64,000 nt of DNA, from contig JAKOON010000008.1 in assembly GCA_022577435.1 (NCBI GenBank), positions 12,657,501 to 12,721,500 of the forward strand. Reading direction: 5' to 3'. The translations under genes and the position numbers were made by a program. Source of the stretch: Embiotoca jacksoni (Eukaryota > Chordata > Actinopteri > Embiotocidae). The notes beneath the pieces were generated by a model. The model saw only the letters and a program-made list of their open reading frames with translations, searched no databases and was not told the origin of the DNA. Below are positions 34,311 through 50,943 of this stretch, piece after piece; position 1 is the stretch's first letter, and every line of letters begins with the position of its first letter.

Positions 34311-36778
34311 AGCGCTGTGTAAACCACAGCAGCTTCTCTTCCTCTTGAGCACAAAACCTATGGCCATTGCTTCCTGTGTCAGAGATGGCAGCAGGATTTC
34401 ATCCAGGAAAGGATAAGTATTCTCCTAGCTAATCCTAGTTCTGTGGTCGTTGTGGGACAAGCTTGACTGTGTTGCAAAAGAGCACCAAGGGACTGGCATG
34501 AAAAGAGCTGAAATGAAGAGCAGCTGAAATGACAGCATGAAGAGCTATTCGGTTCAATTGATAATTTTCATGTTTTGTAACGTGTGTGCATTTACGTGCA
34601 CGATTATCAGCACTTTTTTGGGTTATTTGACCCATGAAGTGGAACACAGTGGGAAAATGATCTTCAGAGGGCACTTAGTAAGTGATTTGTAACATTATAG
34701 TCTCCAGATTATGCTGCTTGTATAACACACAAGGCCACCCTATTAAATCTCATCAAACATAACAGCCCATATCATGTCTTCTCTGCCTGGCACTCTTGAG
34801 AGATACACACTGCCTCATTTATTTGGTCTGGACCTGGTCCAAAATCTTCCAGCAAAACCTAAATTTGTGTAACAAGACCTGGACCTCGAGATGCACGCCT
34901 GCCACAACAAATTGGCCTCATGTAGTGAGAAAGAAAAAGAGGGGAGGCAGTGGGAGGGCTGCGAAGCTAGTGAAGATGTAAGCTAGCAGAGGGAGGTAAT
35001 CTTAGAGCCTCCATGGCCTGGAGGAGCGTACCCCCTGATGCTCAACGTTTGGCACCGGACCAAATCGTGAGGACAAACATCATGTCTTCTTCAATTAGAC
35101 AAAGTTCAAGGCAGAACATGGAGCTACATGGGGTGGGTTTGCTTTAAGACAGACAAGATGTTTGCGCATGTTTGTTTATGACTTATTTCTTATTCTTTTT
35201 CAGATATTTGTCATTTGACCTCTTACATCCTGGAGTTTTCTGTACTGGAAAAAAGACTACCTGTTATATACATGCAACTGGCACCATTTTTTTGTAAGGT
35301 TTTACTGACGAGGTTACCAAGTACTACTGTGACTGAAATGGATGTAGCATTTGTTGCGTTTCATTTCTGTTGAATCAAATTTGGTAGAGTTGCACTTGAT
35401 AACAATAACAACAGTGTTAGTGCCTCATTCTAATAAGGCTGTTACATACTCTCTAATATACAGTTTTGATTTTGCTGAAGAAAAAATAGCAGTTTTTGCT
35501 GGAGTTTTTCAAATCTAATTCTGGCATGGTTGATTAGGAGACTTAGCAATATTTCAAAATTGTGTTTCTGATCAATAGAGCCGAAGGTTGTACATTTCGG
35601 CCTCACATTTATGCAGCTGTTACTGACTGAAATCCTACTTTTTCAGGTTGAATTTCTGGTGGTTTGAAAGAGGAGGCAAATCTAACTGTACTTAAGTTAA
35701 TTTTGGTTTTTGTGTCTACGGTTGGAAGTGCAGTGTTTTTTAATGTTACTGTCCAATGTTTTGGAGTCCGCAAGGAAAAAAAGTCAATATTCAAGCATGA
35801 TTTCAAATGGATAAAAAGTCAAACATCCTCTCACGCCAACCTCCCCAGCACCTTGTGTGCAATATTTATGTCCTCCCTCTTTTTCCTATTTTTTTCTCTC
35901 TCTGGCTGGCAGCAGGTGTGGGTGTGAGATGAATGCGTCCCCGTGGTTTGTAGCACGGCTGGTTGAGAATTGAATGCATATCCTTGTAAATCCGAACTTT
36001 CTCTTGTCTGAAGTCCAATTCACATCCACTGCCTGTGTAACGTTTTCATTTCCCTGGCCTTGTTTTTCTTGAAGCGAAGGTGCAAATGGAATCACTTGTC
36101 TATCTGCCAAAAGAATCACAGCTGCATAAAGAGCAATACAGCCCTCATTTTTATAAGCCCCAGATTTTGCTTCTTTATTTTGGTATATTACAAATTTGTT
36201 TAATAATTATGTAGTGTTAATTACTACCAGCTTCCTCTCCTTTTGAAAAATAGTGTGGTGGAAATTATTTCATGTTGTGTAGAACTGAGATCCCAGAGTC
36301 TGTAAATGTTCCACAGGTTTTCTCCACAGACATTCTGGCAAAAAGGCTTAAAGATGTCCAAAAATGATCTGTGAGTTCAAAGGTAACCTCACAGATGTAG
36401 GCATTCATCAGCTCATCCACCTGCCTGTGCCTTCATTCGTCAATCTATCCATTCATAATTTGGTATCTGACCATTTTTGCGTCTCAGGATGAACCAACCA
36501 ATTAAAAGTTTACTTTCCATGCTGGGAAAAACTGAAAATATGCAACAGGTCAGACAACTCTGTCTCCTAGAAATTGTATTTATATAGTACTACATTGTCT
36601 TTCCAATTATGTTGCAGTGGCAAACTGTGTCTGAAATATGTTCAGAGTCCATCTTTTTTTTCAAGGACTGAAGCCCTACTTTTATTATTTACAGCAAACT
36701 CAACAGGAGGTGGTTGGGGTAGATGCCAGACATACAAAGTGCAGACAGTATCGCGGTGATATTGTCCCATCTACAATT
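30746..36778. other. Long intergenic stretch without a recognisable gene
   Basis: AT-rich DNA with short open frames only, none of recognisable family. It includes a 36-base A run. No complete transposon was recognised. The region is part of the gene desert upstream of maf. Confidence 0.35.
34274..34309. repeat. Poly(A) run of 36 bases
   Basis: An uninterrupted A homopolymer. No SINE or LINE body is recognisable directly upstream. Confidence 0.9.
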
Positions 36779-36832
36779 AGGTTTAAGCAGCAAAAGCACT
36801 TTGGTTAGGGTTGGGCAAACATCATGGTTACA
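36779..36832. repeat. Fragment of a GGTTAGGGTT-type dispersed repeat
   Basis: AGGTTTAAGCAGCAAAAGCA followed by TTTGGTTAGGGTTGGGCAAA and CATCATGGTTA resembles a dispersed fish repeat built of 'TTAGGTTTAGGCAAC...' units. Recognition is from memory and only about one unit is present. Confidence 0.35.
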
Positions 36833-39800
36833 GTTAAATGTTAATGAACACATACCTCAAGAACTAGCTGAAAACAGACAAATCTTTCTGCATTAAAGAA
36901 AATCAGGATCATCTCCTAACTGCTGCCAGTGCCTGAACATAATCATAAAAAAGTACTGTCACTACATGTGGATATTGGGCAACAACATCAGATATTTTGC
37001 CAGAAGACAAATCTGTTGTCAGAGATCATTTTACTGAAACGTTTGGTATCTTGCCAAATATGTTGATCAAAATCCTTTCCCCAAAATAGAAAATGTAATC
37101 AGGTTTTCCTTTCCACTCCTTCAGAACACACTGGGTGTTGCTAAGCAGTTGTAATATATTGTAAATGTCATTTCTAGAAGACAGGGCTGGGTCAGATCAC
37201 ACAAAGGGCTACATAAGCTAAGTACTTTGGCAAAGTAATGTTGAATTTACTTGAAAGCTGGAAGGGTTGTGGACAGAGCACAGTTGCACTTGTTATGGTG
37301 GTGGCTGTAAAGCAGCAGAACGAGACTTTCGAGGCCTGATTAGTGTTGGACTGAGACAGATATCTGAGGGCCACTGTGCTCCATGTGAAAACAGAGAAAG
37401 TGTGGAAGGATGTGGAGGATGACTTTTAGATGGTGTCAGAGAAACTCTGGTCAAGCATTTGGTGACTTAACATGGTTGAAGTAGAACGTCACCAAGGTTG
37501 TTCTTAGCAGGGCGAAGAAATCTGACTGTTGAAAGGAGAACTTTGAGGAACCCTAGATAGGATAGACTGATAGACATGCTCATATGAGAGCAGGCACAGA
37601 GGACATGTGCAAAGAGAGGAAGGGCAAAGAGTGAGTTTCCATGAACAGGAGTGTAGGAAAGTCCTCAGTGGAAAAGCATAAAGGCTGAACACTATCTTTA
37701 GTATTAAAGGTATTGTTTTTTAACAAGGTGGGCCTCGACTCTGATAGGAGTTGCTGGAGATCTAAACTGCTTTGCCTAAAATGTTGCCACAGAAAACATG
37801 ACTTTATTTCAGCTACAGCTATTTGATTGCAATAATGACACTACATTATATAACCTTGATGTTATCAGCTCAATCTCAATCTTTGATACAAAGCAAAACT
37901 GTGCACTTTTTGTCAATGAAAACACTGGTGTCCAACATAGTCAGTGTTTTCTTCCCTTTTACAAGTGTTATGCTACATTTGCAGTGCTACTTGTAATAAA
38001 TGATAGAGATTTCCAACATCTCCAGACAATTATATGTTCTCCATATTTTTATAAACAACATGTGCAAAGGCCTCGTTGTCGTCTTGGATTTAAGATTGGG
38101 GCCAGGTTCATGCCACCAGCTGCTGAGAGCAAAGAAACATCAGCTCAGTCGATACTTTAAAATTAAAATTAACCCTTCCCGCTCCCACAGATATGTTTCT
38201 CCTGAACTTTCCTTGTTAAAGAGTTATTGGCTATATCTCTCCCCCTCCTGCTTCACGAACACAATGAGTTAACAGAGACTTCCTGTCTTGGCAGCAGTCC
38301 CAGACTAGGACATGCCTCTGCATGTAGAGGTGCAGACTGCGAAACATCTGTGTAGCAGCATTGTGACACATGCACACAATACTACACATATACACATTTT
38401 ACAAAACTGTATGTGCGAAAACACCCCCATAAATCTTCTTTCTTGCCTGCCTTTTCTCATATTTCAAGATGCTAAGATAACGACTCATCAGTTTAGATCA
38501 ATTCTGATGCAAGAACACTCAACCTTTCATACAGCAAACTGTCAAGTCATGTGAAACTAGAGACTGAAGACGCGACTCTAATGTCAAGTAATAAGACAAC
38601 AACATGCTGTGGCGCTGGTTTTTTTATTACGAGCGACTGAAGCAGACAAGTCACTGTAAATTCCTGTTTTTTTTATCTTGCACATGGAAGTCCAAAAGCC
38701 ACATATGTTTAAGAAAGCACTTATTCCCACTTAGCTTTTGTTCTTTCAAAAAGTATTCTTTTCTTTTTAGCAGGCACAGATGCAGAATAACTGGGTTTTC
38801 TGTTTTTCTTTCAGGATCAAAGGTTATTATCGTTGGACCTAATATTTGAAAAATTTCACTTTTATTATTGCTCAAACAAAACTTATATTCCTTCGCATTA
38901 ATCACACTATTTTGTCAACCTGGAAGTGAAGACATCCTTCAGGGGTCTCACTGAAAGCACAGATAATAATCCTGGTAAACAGCAGTCAAACTGCCCAAAC
39001 TCACAATTTAATGGAGACAAGTGAGTGTAATGTAATTACTGAGTCTTAAATAAATCCCTGACACTCACTTTACAGATTACTGTAACACTGTCCACACATG
39101 CATTTATACACTAGTGGGGTGTTATTAAAACAAAGCTCTTGTGTGATACTGCTATATTTTGTCCACTATAGATCAAAATGTGCAGATTTGAGTGGTCTTA
39201 AACTGATAAATGCTTTGTTTTCATTTGACCGGTAACATTAAATATGTGACCCCACTTACAATTGCATGGTTAGTTCCAGTAATCAACGACCGTATGTGAC
39301 AGATACATTTTTTGCACCTCCTCCTGCTGTCCTCCCCTTTTCCAAACGTGAGCGATGTGTTGCACGGTGTATAACAGGGGCCTTTTGTTTATTTAAGGCT
39401 CGCTATGCCAGACATGCGGTATGCCACACTAGAGGTGCGGTGCCCCAAAGCAGTCAAGTAAATGAAAATCACTTGAAAGCAGCCGAGAGAAACAGCTGTT
39501 GTGCATACATACGCCTTGCTGGAGTGAAACTGAGAAAACTGAGAGGAGGTAGTTCCCTGGCCTACAATACAGTATCAATATGAAGGACTCGATGAATTAC
39601 AGTATTGCTTGCCACCAGTTAAATCTACCGTATCACCCCATCTACACCATATCTCTCTCACTTGTTGCTTTTCTGTCGTGCAGGTTGTTGGAGTTGGTTT
39701 GGGCCCACAGGGAGAGTTCAGGTGGAATTACTACCCTGACCACTCGACTCGACTCGCTCATCTTCTGCTACAGGTGTGTTGTCTGATCTAGATGTCTGAA

Positions 39801-42149
39801 AGACTCATTTCTCTCTTTGTTCTCTTCCCCTATTATTTGGTCTCTTCCAGGAAAGCTACGCCTTGCGATGCCGGTAAAGCATCAAGCACGGATGTTACAC
39901 CCCCTTCCATCGAACCCAGCTCCTGTCACTCACTAACCTGAGGTTATGGTTTCCCTGAGTTGCAAAACTTCCTTTAAAGTGTCAGATCAGCACAACCAAA
40001 GAAATACAGCTAAACCAAACAAACTCAACTCAAACAAATGTGCTGGTCACAAACACAAGAGAAACACTAGATGCTGTGGTGCTATAAGGGTATTTGAAAA
40101 CGCTTTTTTATTTTCTCTCCGTGCTGCTACTTGGATTTGGAGAATAAGCAATGCACATTGGCGCTTGAGCTGGTACAAAGATGCCTTGCTTAAGGGCACT
40201 TTAGAAGAGTAAATGCTCTCCCCTATTTCTTGGTTTGTCGCTCAGAAATGATTGTTTTATGCAATTAGACCAGCACAGAAAATATAGCAAAGTCTTAACA
40301 GGTTGTAGCTATAGGTGAAAAACAAGAGTGGGGTTCCCCAACCTCACAGGATGTTATGTATGAACATGAGGCATCACATCCTGCCTTCCTCTCACTGCTT
40401 TACCACATCGCATTCAAGAAAATGCCTACACGCATACACACAGAAAAATAAAATGTACACACATTTGAGGATATTCCCACACAAAGGATGAGCTGAGTAG
40501 TTTCCTGTGGTGTTTCAGTTTTGTTTTCTCTGCTACTGTACTTCACCTACTTTCTAGGCTTTTTTTTCTTGGCAATCTGTTTGCAGTTTATCCTCTTTAA
40601 CATCGTTCTGATCTTCTAGAATATTCTGCAATGTGAATGATGTAGACCATGACCTCTATTTAGTATTGATCTGAAAAAGTTGAACGATTGCTCAGCAGGG
40701 CTTTTCCTGATTGTTCAATATTGTAATACAAAAGATGACAGATTGTGAATAGCATTAATATGTTCAAACAAAAGGATATTGCTTCATTAATTTTGAGAGA
40801 AACATATTATTTTGTGAGAAAAATGGAAACTTTATTCCTTAGAAAAAGAGAGCGAGCTCAGTTTTGCTCCATCTGGGTCTGACTCAATGCCCAGTGTGCA
40901 ATAATGACAGAGGTAAAGCACACAACAGTGATCACTGGGATAAGCTTTTAGACCTTCCATACACTCCTCTTCACTCTAATTGACGAGTGTAATTTGATGG
41001 CACTCGTAACAGAGTTAGAAAGCAATTAGCGTCATGGCCCATCGGCACAAACAGTGCAGAGAGGCCACCTGTGGGTCACTTTTTAATTTGGTGAAGTGCT
41101 TAGTGCTTAGCACAGGACTCTGCCTTTGATATACTCAGTAGATGGTAAATCCTGTTAGCGCTAACTCCACAAACTACCCCACCGACCAATATCCATCTAA
41201 TCCACTGGTTAGGAGCTCACCAAGCCACACAACAAATTATTAGGGTGTCATCTGGCCTAGGATTAAAATCCAGGCTCCTTCGAATAAAAAAGGAGACGAA
41301 AAAGTAGAGATGAAAGGGAGGGAAGGGAATGGGAGGGAGGAGGGACGAGGCAATGATGGGGGAGGGTGTTTAATTAAAGCGACTGATCCGTGCTGTTTGT
41401 TGAAGGACTAATTGTCTTTCCCCCTGAGGAGGCTGTTTCCTCAAGGAGCGTCTCCAAATTACACTCCAGACAGTAAATCCTTGTTGGTGGTGAAGACTAC
41501 TGAACTAACTGGAAAGGAAAGAATAATTTAAGGAAATAAGTTTATTTCAAAACAATAATAACACACAAGGAGATTCTCTTTGTTCCTTTTGTTCTTGGGA
41601 AATATGGATGGTCCCTGGCGTCTGTGTTTGTTCTAATTAGGCCAACGTTGTTGATCTTGTCAGACACTGCTGTCCCTCATTTTCCCTGGGGAGAGTGTTT
41701 AACATGTAGTCTCCAGGCAGGGCACTTGACCCAGAATGACCTTTAACCTCTCATTAAACCAGCTTGGGTTTCCTTTCCTAGCTATGCTCCTCTGGCCCAA
41801 ATTTCTGACTTTGCTGCCTTTGACTGTCACCATGCCCTTGAGCAAAACTCCGCATGGCTCCACATGTCAAAGTATAAACAGCACATGTCAGCCAGTATTC
41901 AGTGTGTTTATGTACTCGTGATGTTTTTGGAGACCATAGCATTTTAACATGGATAGTTTTTAAGGGCAGTATTAACATTTTTGATCCCAGGATCAACTAT
42001 CTAATTGGATTGAAAAATGCAACATCTGACTAGAGCTGGATCACCATATGCAAAGCAGTGCCGATCACAACACAAGTGTCTTTTCCACTTTCATCCTTGT
42101 TATTTTCCCATTCAGCATCCACGTTATCTAAATAGCAAATAGCACTTGC
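36833..42149. other. Long intergenic stretch without a recognisable gene
   Basis: No gene is supported. Open frames of 105-120 codons (37798-38160 and 39266-39583) have no family resemblance. The stretches about 40960-41050 and 41340-41480 are repeat-free with TAATTA/TTTAATTAAAG-type cores and are candidate conserved regulatory elements. Confidence 0.35.
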
Positions 42150-42345
42150 ACACATATGTGCGCCCAAGAGTGTGTTGGTCCTAAAATGGGACGCGGTCAG
42201 GCGCCTTGCTATCTTGAAACAGCGAAAAGTGATTTCACGCTTGACCAACAAGAACATGGTCTTAAGTCAGAGGTGCAGCATTTTAAGGGTGCGTTATTTA
42301 TCGATAAATATTTAACTACATCGGCGGGTGCACAACGCTAAGATC
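42150..42345. repeat. Fragment of an interspersed fish repeat
   Basis: Phrases GTTGGTCCTAAAATGGGAC, GCCTTGCTATCTTGAAACAG, TTGACCAACAAGAACATGGT and CTTAAGTCAGAGGTGCAGC match a repeat I recall from teleost genomes. It is GC-richer than the surroundings. No terminal repeats were identified. Confidence 0.45.
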
Positions 42346-45300
42346 AGTCTAAAATGTTTAACTTGTGAAGGCCTCTAGTCCTAATAATGACACAGGCACT
42401 ACAGCTTTCTCTTTAGCATCCATAACTCCTCTTTAAGTAAATTGATGAAGCTTCAGAAATGGGTAATTGAGCGCATCATCCGAAAGCGAGCAATGAAGAG
42501 GAATTATGTGAAATTAGAAGAAATCATGACTAATGCGAATGGGAACGACTCCTTTGGGGACATCAGACTTGTCAACAAAAAGCGTTTGTCACTGTGGTCT
42601 GCTGGGTGGGCAGACACTCACACATTCATACACGCACATTTTCGCTGTCACTTGTTTTTCTCCACCACAATCAAGCGACGTAACTAAACTCACACAATCC
42701 ACAAATCAATATATTGAAGCATAACTGAACTTTGGTTGTCTGCTTTGCTAATACAATTAGCAGACCATATGACTCTCAATGGACTTAGGGCTTGTAATCC
42801 GAAAATTGAATTCAAAGAACAAAACTACAAGATGTACACATTTCACCCTTTCTGTTCCACTAGTTTGCTTCTGACAAATGACTTTATGACTGAGGATTGC
42901 ACCATGGTTTTCTAGCGTGTGCGTATAGATCCAACAGGCCCATGATAAGTTATGCGCCCAGTTCAAGGGAAGCCTCTGATTGGTGCATGGCAAACGGTCA
43001 CTAGGCAGTTTAAACCAGTCACATTTCTCAAAACTCCACCTACATAGACAAAGCCAAACCTCTGGCACCCGCTTAACCAAACAACAGAGGAGAAAAAGAA
43101 AAGAGCTGAGAGATCCCACAGTGTTGGACAATGACACAGTGTAGATTGGACATGTGTGAATGTGAGTGCGCTGAAACAGAAATGAGGCATGCCTCTATTA
43201 GCTCTTTGTGTTGATGTTGCTGCAAAGTCACACAAGCCTGAGTCACAATCAAGTCCTCTGGACTGTTCCAACTATTCACAGGAGTAAAATGCCACTTTTG
43301 CTTTTGAAACAACATGATTTGAGTGAAACATTATAGTTGTATTGGTACTATATTTTCAAAAATGCTTTATAAGAAAATTCCCTGTGAGTTTAAACCTACT
43401 GTTTCCTTTTTTTTATAATGTTGCAAACTCCAGCAGGTAAAATCAATATTGTACTCCACTGGGCATTTAATCACAATAACATACATATTAAATATAATAT
43501 AGTGGTCTCTAATGAATCCATTCTCCTGCCGTTCTGTAGCTGAGGTTTGTCTAGAAGTCTCTGTGTGGACATGTGAGAGTAACTGGCAGCCTTGCAATAT
43601 TTCCAGCCCGGACTAATGTCTTTAACAGCCAGCTGCAGCCTGAATGGGGCGCAACAGGAAACACATAGCTGTCATCAAAACACACTCCTCTGGCCAGGGG
43701 TCTTGGTGATAAAAAAGGGGTTTAATTTATGCAGTGATTAATGTTTTCATGATCCCAGAGAAGGTTGGCAATTTGCTGTCATAAACAAAGATTTATAGTT
43801 TGTGTTTTATATTTTTTTTGTGTGAGAGAGAGAGAGAGAGAAGGTTGAAAGAAAATGGAGTGCCAACATATTCTGCATTGTAAGAAATTGAGCAGTACTG
43901 CGTCTTCACTTCAACTCTGCGTGGAGTGGGAGCAGCAGTCACAGATGGTGAACAAATGTTCTTTTGAGGGAGCGTTGCACAAGACTAGGTTCATGCACAG
44001 CCCAGCAGTGAGCTTGCTTTGCTGCAGATGGTTTGAAAAGCAGCCACCATCAAATACGCTTGTGACTTCTTCCATCGATTTGTGATGCAATGCAACTCCA
44101 AGAGTGGGTTACGTGTTTGTATTATTGCATTTTTCACTTTGTTTGTGGCTGAGCTCTTGCCAAATCATTTTACTGATCGATCAGCATTGATCACAGCAGC
44201 TTAGACATGGCCTAATTGATAGTGAACTAATCAGTCTCTATATTTCAACATCATCACCCTAAACTCTATCCTAGGAGCTGTTGTTGTACGTCAGCTTTAC
44301 GTTATATATTTTATTTTGGAATAAATCAACACCCTGTTAAATTAGCAATTATAAGAAATGTCCGCTAGCACCTCTGCATCTGGTTAACGTGCACTGTTTT
44401 CAGAGAAATAGTATAAAAACATTTCTAAAGACTTCAGTTGGACTAATGCTATTTCCATTCCATCTGGGATATTTCATCTCACACTGAATTACAAACCAGA
44501 TTTTGCTCACAAAATTGCAGAGCAGGCCATTAACACATAATTACGTGGTGTGAATAATGGCTGTGTGTATGAAATACAAGCATTTGGACAGCAGTAACGT
44601 TTTGAGTTTTATGTGCCTTAAAGAAACTGAGAAAATTAACAGAATATGTCAGGAAAGGTATACCGTGTCCAAGTACATATAAGGTGGCAAATAAGTTTAA
44701 TTTGGACAAAGCAGTCACAATTTTTTTTTACTTCAAATACATTGCCCCTCAAACCTTAACATTAAACACAAATATCTTATATATCAATACAGACATTGCA
44801 CTTATAACAAGTAGGACTTCTGAAAAGCACTGCTATGACAAGACAGATGTGTCTTCTTTTATCTATGTTGGTACCAAAAGAAACCAAAGCAGTCATGCAA
44901 ATGTGTAGCTATGAACTAATCATCATAAATGAATCTGAAGACCACATCAATTGCAATTGAGTCAAGCTTGACAGCAAACACGCGATCAGGACCTGACCTG
45001 TCGTCATGGCCATTACATTAATGTGAGAACATGCAATGACTGAGGATTCTTCTAATGAATGAGTTAAGATTAATAACAAAATTGGACGAGGAGCAGAGGG
45101 GAGGAGGAATGAGGGTTGCCCTTGTGCGTGAACAGCGATGCCATTGTTTTTGTGAGTAGGTGTTTTGGTCTGGATTGGTGGGCCCGGTGCTGTAATTGCT
45201 GTTTGGAATGTCAGCCTGGTTAGAGGATGTGCTTCAACTACTGGGTGTCATTGTCCGCGCGTACTCCAACGCCAGAGCTATGGAGTCACTAACTTCAATT

Positions 45301-45467
45301 TAGTTTATGAGCTTTTATTAGCCAATTTACTTCCTATGTCTCCATGGGAAGAGCATCCAGCACAGAGAGACATTTGACTAACTGGTCTGACTGGTCTGAA
45401 TGTACAACAACCATGTGATGGCCATCTTGAAAATTAAGCAAATTCTTGTAGCATACATGCATAGTAT

Positions 45468-45469
<2 letters not shown>
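42346..45469. other. Intergenic, nothing recognised
   Basis: AT-rich, with a short (GA)n run at 43823-43841. No exon, RNA gene or transposon end could be supported. Confidence 0.35.

Positions 45470-45529
<60 letters not shown>
45470..45529. repeat. (GT)n microsatellite, 60 bp
   Basis: Thirty uninterrupted GT units. Confidence 0.97.
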
Positions 45530-45530
<1 letters not shown>

Positions 45531-45648
45531 AAGCGTATGGAGGCATGTGTGTCCAAACAAGAAGTTACATATTTGTCATACTTCTGCTCAATCAACACCT
45601 GATACTCGTACGTATTATATCCAGACCTGTCACATGTCATTAACCCTC

Positions 45649-46246
45649 TAATGACCAGTTCAGGCCAAAAATTCATGGTGAGACAAAACCGTTTTAGAAC
45701 GTTGCAGGGGAAAGTTGCAGCAACGTGAACTGGACCATCTAAGTTTGACTCTAACTACCGTGCCTTACGTTCTATCGTGCCCATTTGCAGTTTGACAAGC
45801 TGAGTCACAGGCGACACCGTCAGATTGTTTGTGTTTTTTGGGATTATTAGAAGAAACATCAACTCCTGTCAGAGAATCTGACAAAATAGGGGAGATCTCC
45901 TGTCTCAAGTTCACAGCATATATTTGCAAAAGCCCCCTTAACCTTCTTGTTTTTTTGAGTTTATGCTGTTTCATCACTACTACGAATGCAACTGTTGCAA
46001 GTCACTCACTACCACTGTCCTCACTCATGTTTTAGGACGTTTCAAATTATATCCAGCTACGCAAAAGCCTGGAAAGCCAGCAGTTAATACAGAAATACAG
46101 AGAGTCGCTGCTGTGGAAATGTTACACCATCTTTGGTTGCTTTGGTGGAAACTGGCAGGTTTCAGAATGTTGCAGACTGGTGAATTGCAAGTTGCATGTT
46201 TCAAATTATCTTGTAACAAATCTTCGGTCTGAACCAGGCCTAATAG
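45649..46246. mobile_element. Candidate MITE of about 600 bp with imperfect inverted ends
   Basis: The left end TAATGACCAGTTCAGGCC and the complement of the right end TTAGGCCTGGTTCAGACC align, with similarity continuing imperfectly for about 30 more bases. Inside each end is a GTTGCAG/CTTGCA motif. There is no coding capacity. The target duplication is not clear. Confidence 0.5.
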
Positions 46247-46632
46247 TTGCCACAGAGCTATTGACTTTCGGTATGCGTCTTGTAGAAAAGGGGACGGTAG
46301 GTTTTAGCCTCTAATGAACATTAATCAGCAGTTGGCCTAACAGTTAAATGTTCTTGATTTGGTCATTCACATATTGAGTCGTTGTTGGCCACTCAAGTTT
46401 ACAGAGGTGAATGTAACTGCTGCTGATATTGCTGTGACTGTGTATGACGTACTCTAAATTCCCCCTTAGTCCTTTACTCTGCATGGAGTAAAGCCGGCTA
46501 CTGTGGATCAATAGTTGGCCATACTCCTGTAGCTGCTGGGGTAATAGAACTCACTTTTCCCATATTTCAGATAAAAAAATAAATCCTGAACAATTGATAA
46601 CTCTTTATACTCTATATTCAATAACAATGATT

Positions 46633-46658
46633 AAAAAAAAAAAAAAAAAAAAAAAAAA
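46633..46658. repeat. Poly(A) run of 26 bases
   Basis: An uninterrupted A homopolymer in AT-rich intergenic DNA. Confidence 0.9.
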
Positions 46659-46812
46659 TGTATCCGAAGATTAGCCTAGATAACAAAAAAATGTGTTTAT
46701 TGTCTTTTTGTCACGAGTTTTGTGACCTGCAATATAGTGCCACCACCTACACAGAGACGTATTTTTTTTATCACTTCATGACTTAACTCTGAGCTAGTAA
46801 AAGTTGACATGC

Positions 46813-50312
<3,500 letters not shown>

Positions 50313-50375
<63 letters not shown>
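50313..50375. repeat. (TG)n microsatellite followed by a duplicated 21-bp flank
   Basis: About 31 uninterrupted TG units run into a GTTAAAGACAAAAGTCTAAG flank, and that flank recurs at 50941. Confidence 0.97.
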
Positions 50376-50377
<2 letters not shown>

Positions 50378-50385
50378 AAGACAAA

Positions 50386-50430
50386 AGTCTAAGTGTTTCA
50401 ATAAGTCTAAGTGTTTACAATAAGTGTTTC
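50386..50430. repeat. Short direct repeats of AAGTCTAAGTGTTT
   Basis: AAGTCTAAGTGTTTCAAT, AAGTCTAAGTGTTTACAAT and AAGTGTTTCGG follow one another, forming a small degenerate tandem repeat of about 19 bp. Confidence 0.8.
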
Positions 50431-50702
50431 GGATTTTATAGTAACGTTCGTGCCATATTTAGTTGTATCTGTGCTGAACTGCCATGCTGCACCAAAATAC
50501 TTTGCTTCTAACTGTATACAAAAATACCAGCTCTTACTTCTAAAACAGCAAATGCAAACAATGAAGTAAATATATTTGTTCATGTTTTCCTTGCAAAATA
50601 TAGCTCTCAGAACTGCTCCACTTTCTTAGAAATGCTTGTTATCATGTAAAGTATACCAGCTCAGTCTGTGTCCCTGTACATCATGAAGCCATATCAAAAC
50701 CT

Positions 50703-50704
<2 letters not shown>

Positions 50705-50793
<89 letters not shown>
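50705..50793. repeat. (CA)n microsatellite
   Basis: About 44 uninterrupted CA units, in the opposite sense to the TG array some 330 bp upstream. Confidence 0.97.
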
Positions 50794-50797
<4 letters not shown>

Positions 50798-50865
50798 TGC
50801 ACGCAACATGGAGACACTGACACATGCACATTGACGCACAAGTTAAAAGGGCACATTCAGGCATC

Positions 50866-50874
50866 GCACACACT

Positions 50875-50940
<66 letters not shown>
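50866..50940. repeat. (CA)n microsatellite with CACTCA interruptions
   Basis: CA units interrupted twice by CTCA. It abuts the second copy of the 21-bp flank. Confidence 0.95.

Positions 50941-50943
<3 letters not shown>

Noticed and set aside
37798..38160. 120-codon plus-strand frame
   Set aside because: AT-rich, no recognisable domain, and of a length expected by chance in 64 kb; no splice or promoter support.
39266..39583. 105-codon plus-strand frame in a GC-richer stretch
   Set aside because: No family resemblance. It could be chance or a repeat fragment.
45378..45676. Thr/His and Cys/Val repeat frames over the GT arrays (also at 4.1, 46.8 and 50.3 kb)
   Set aside because: Microsatellite artefacts; both strands give such frames.
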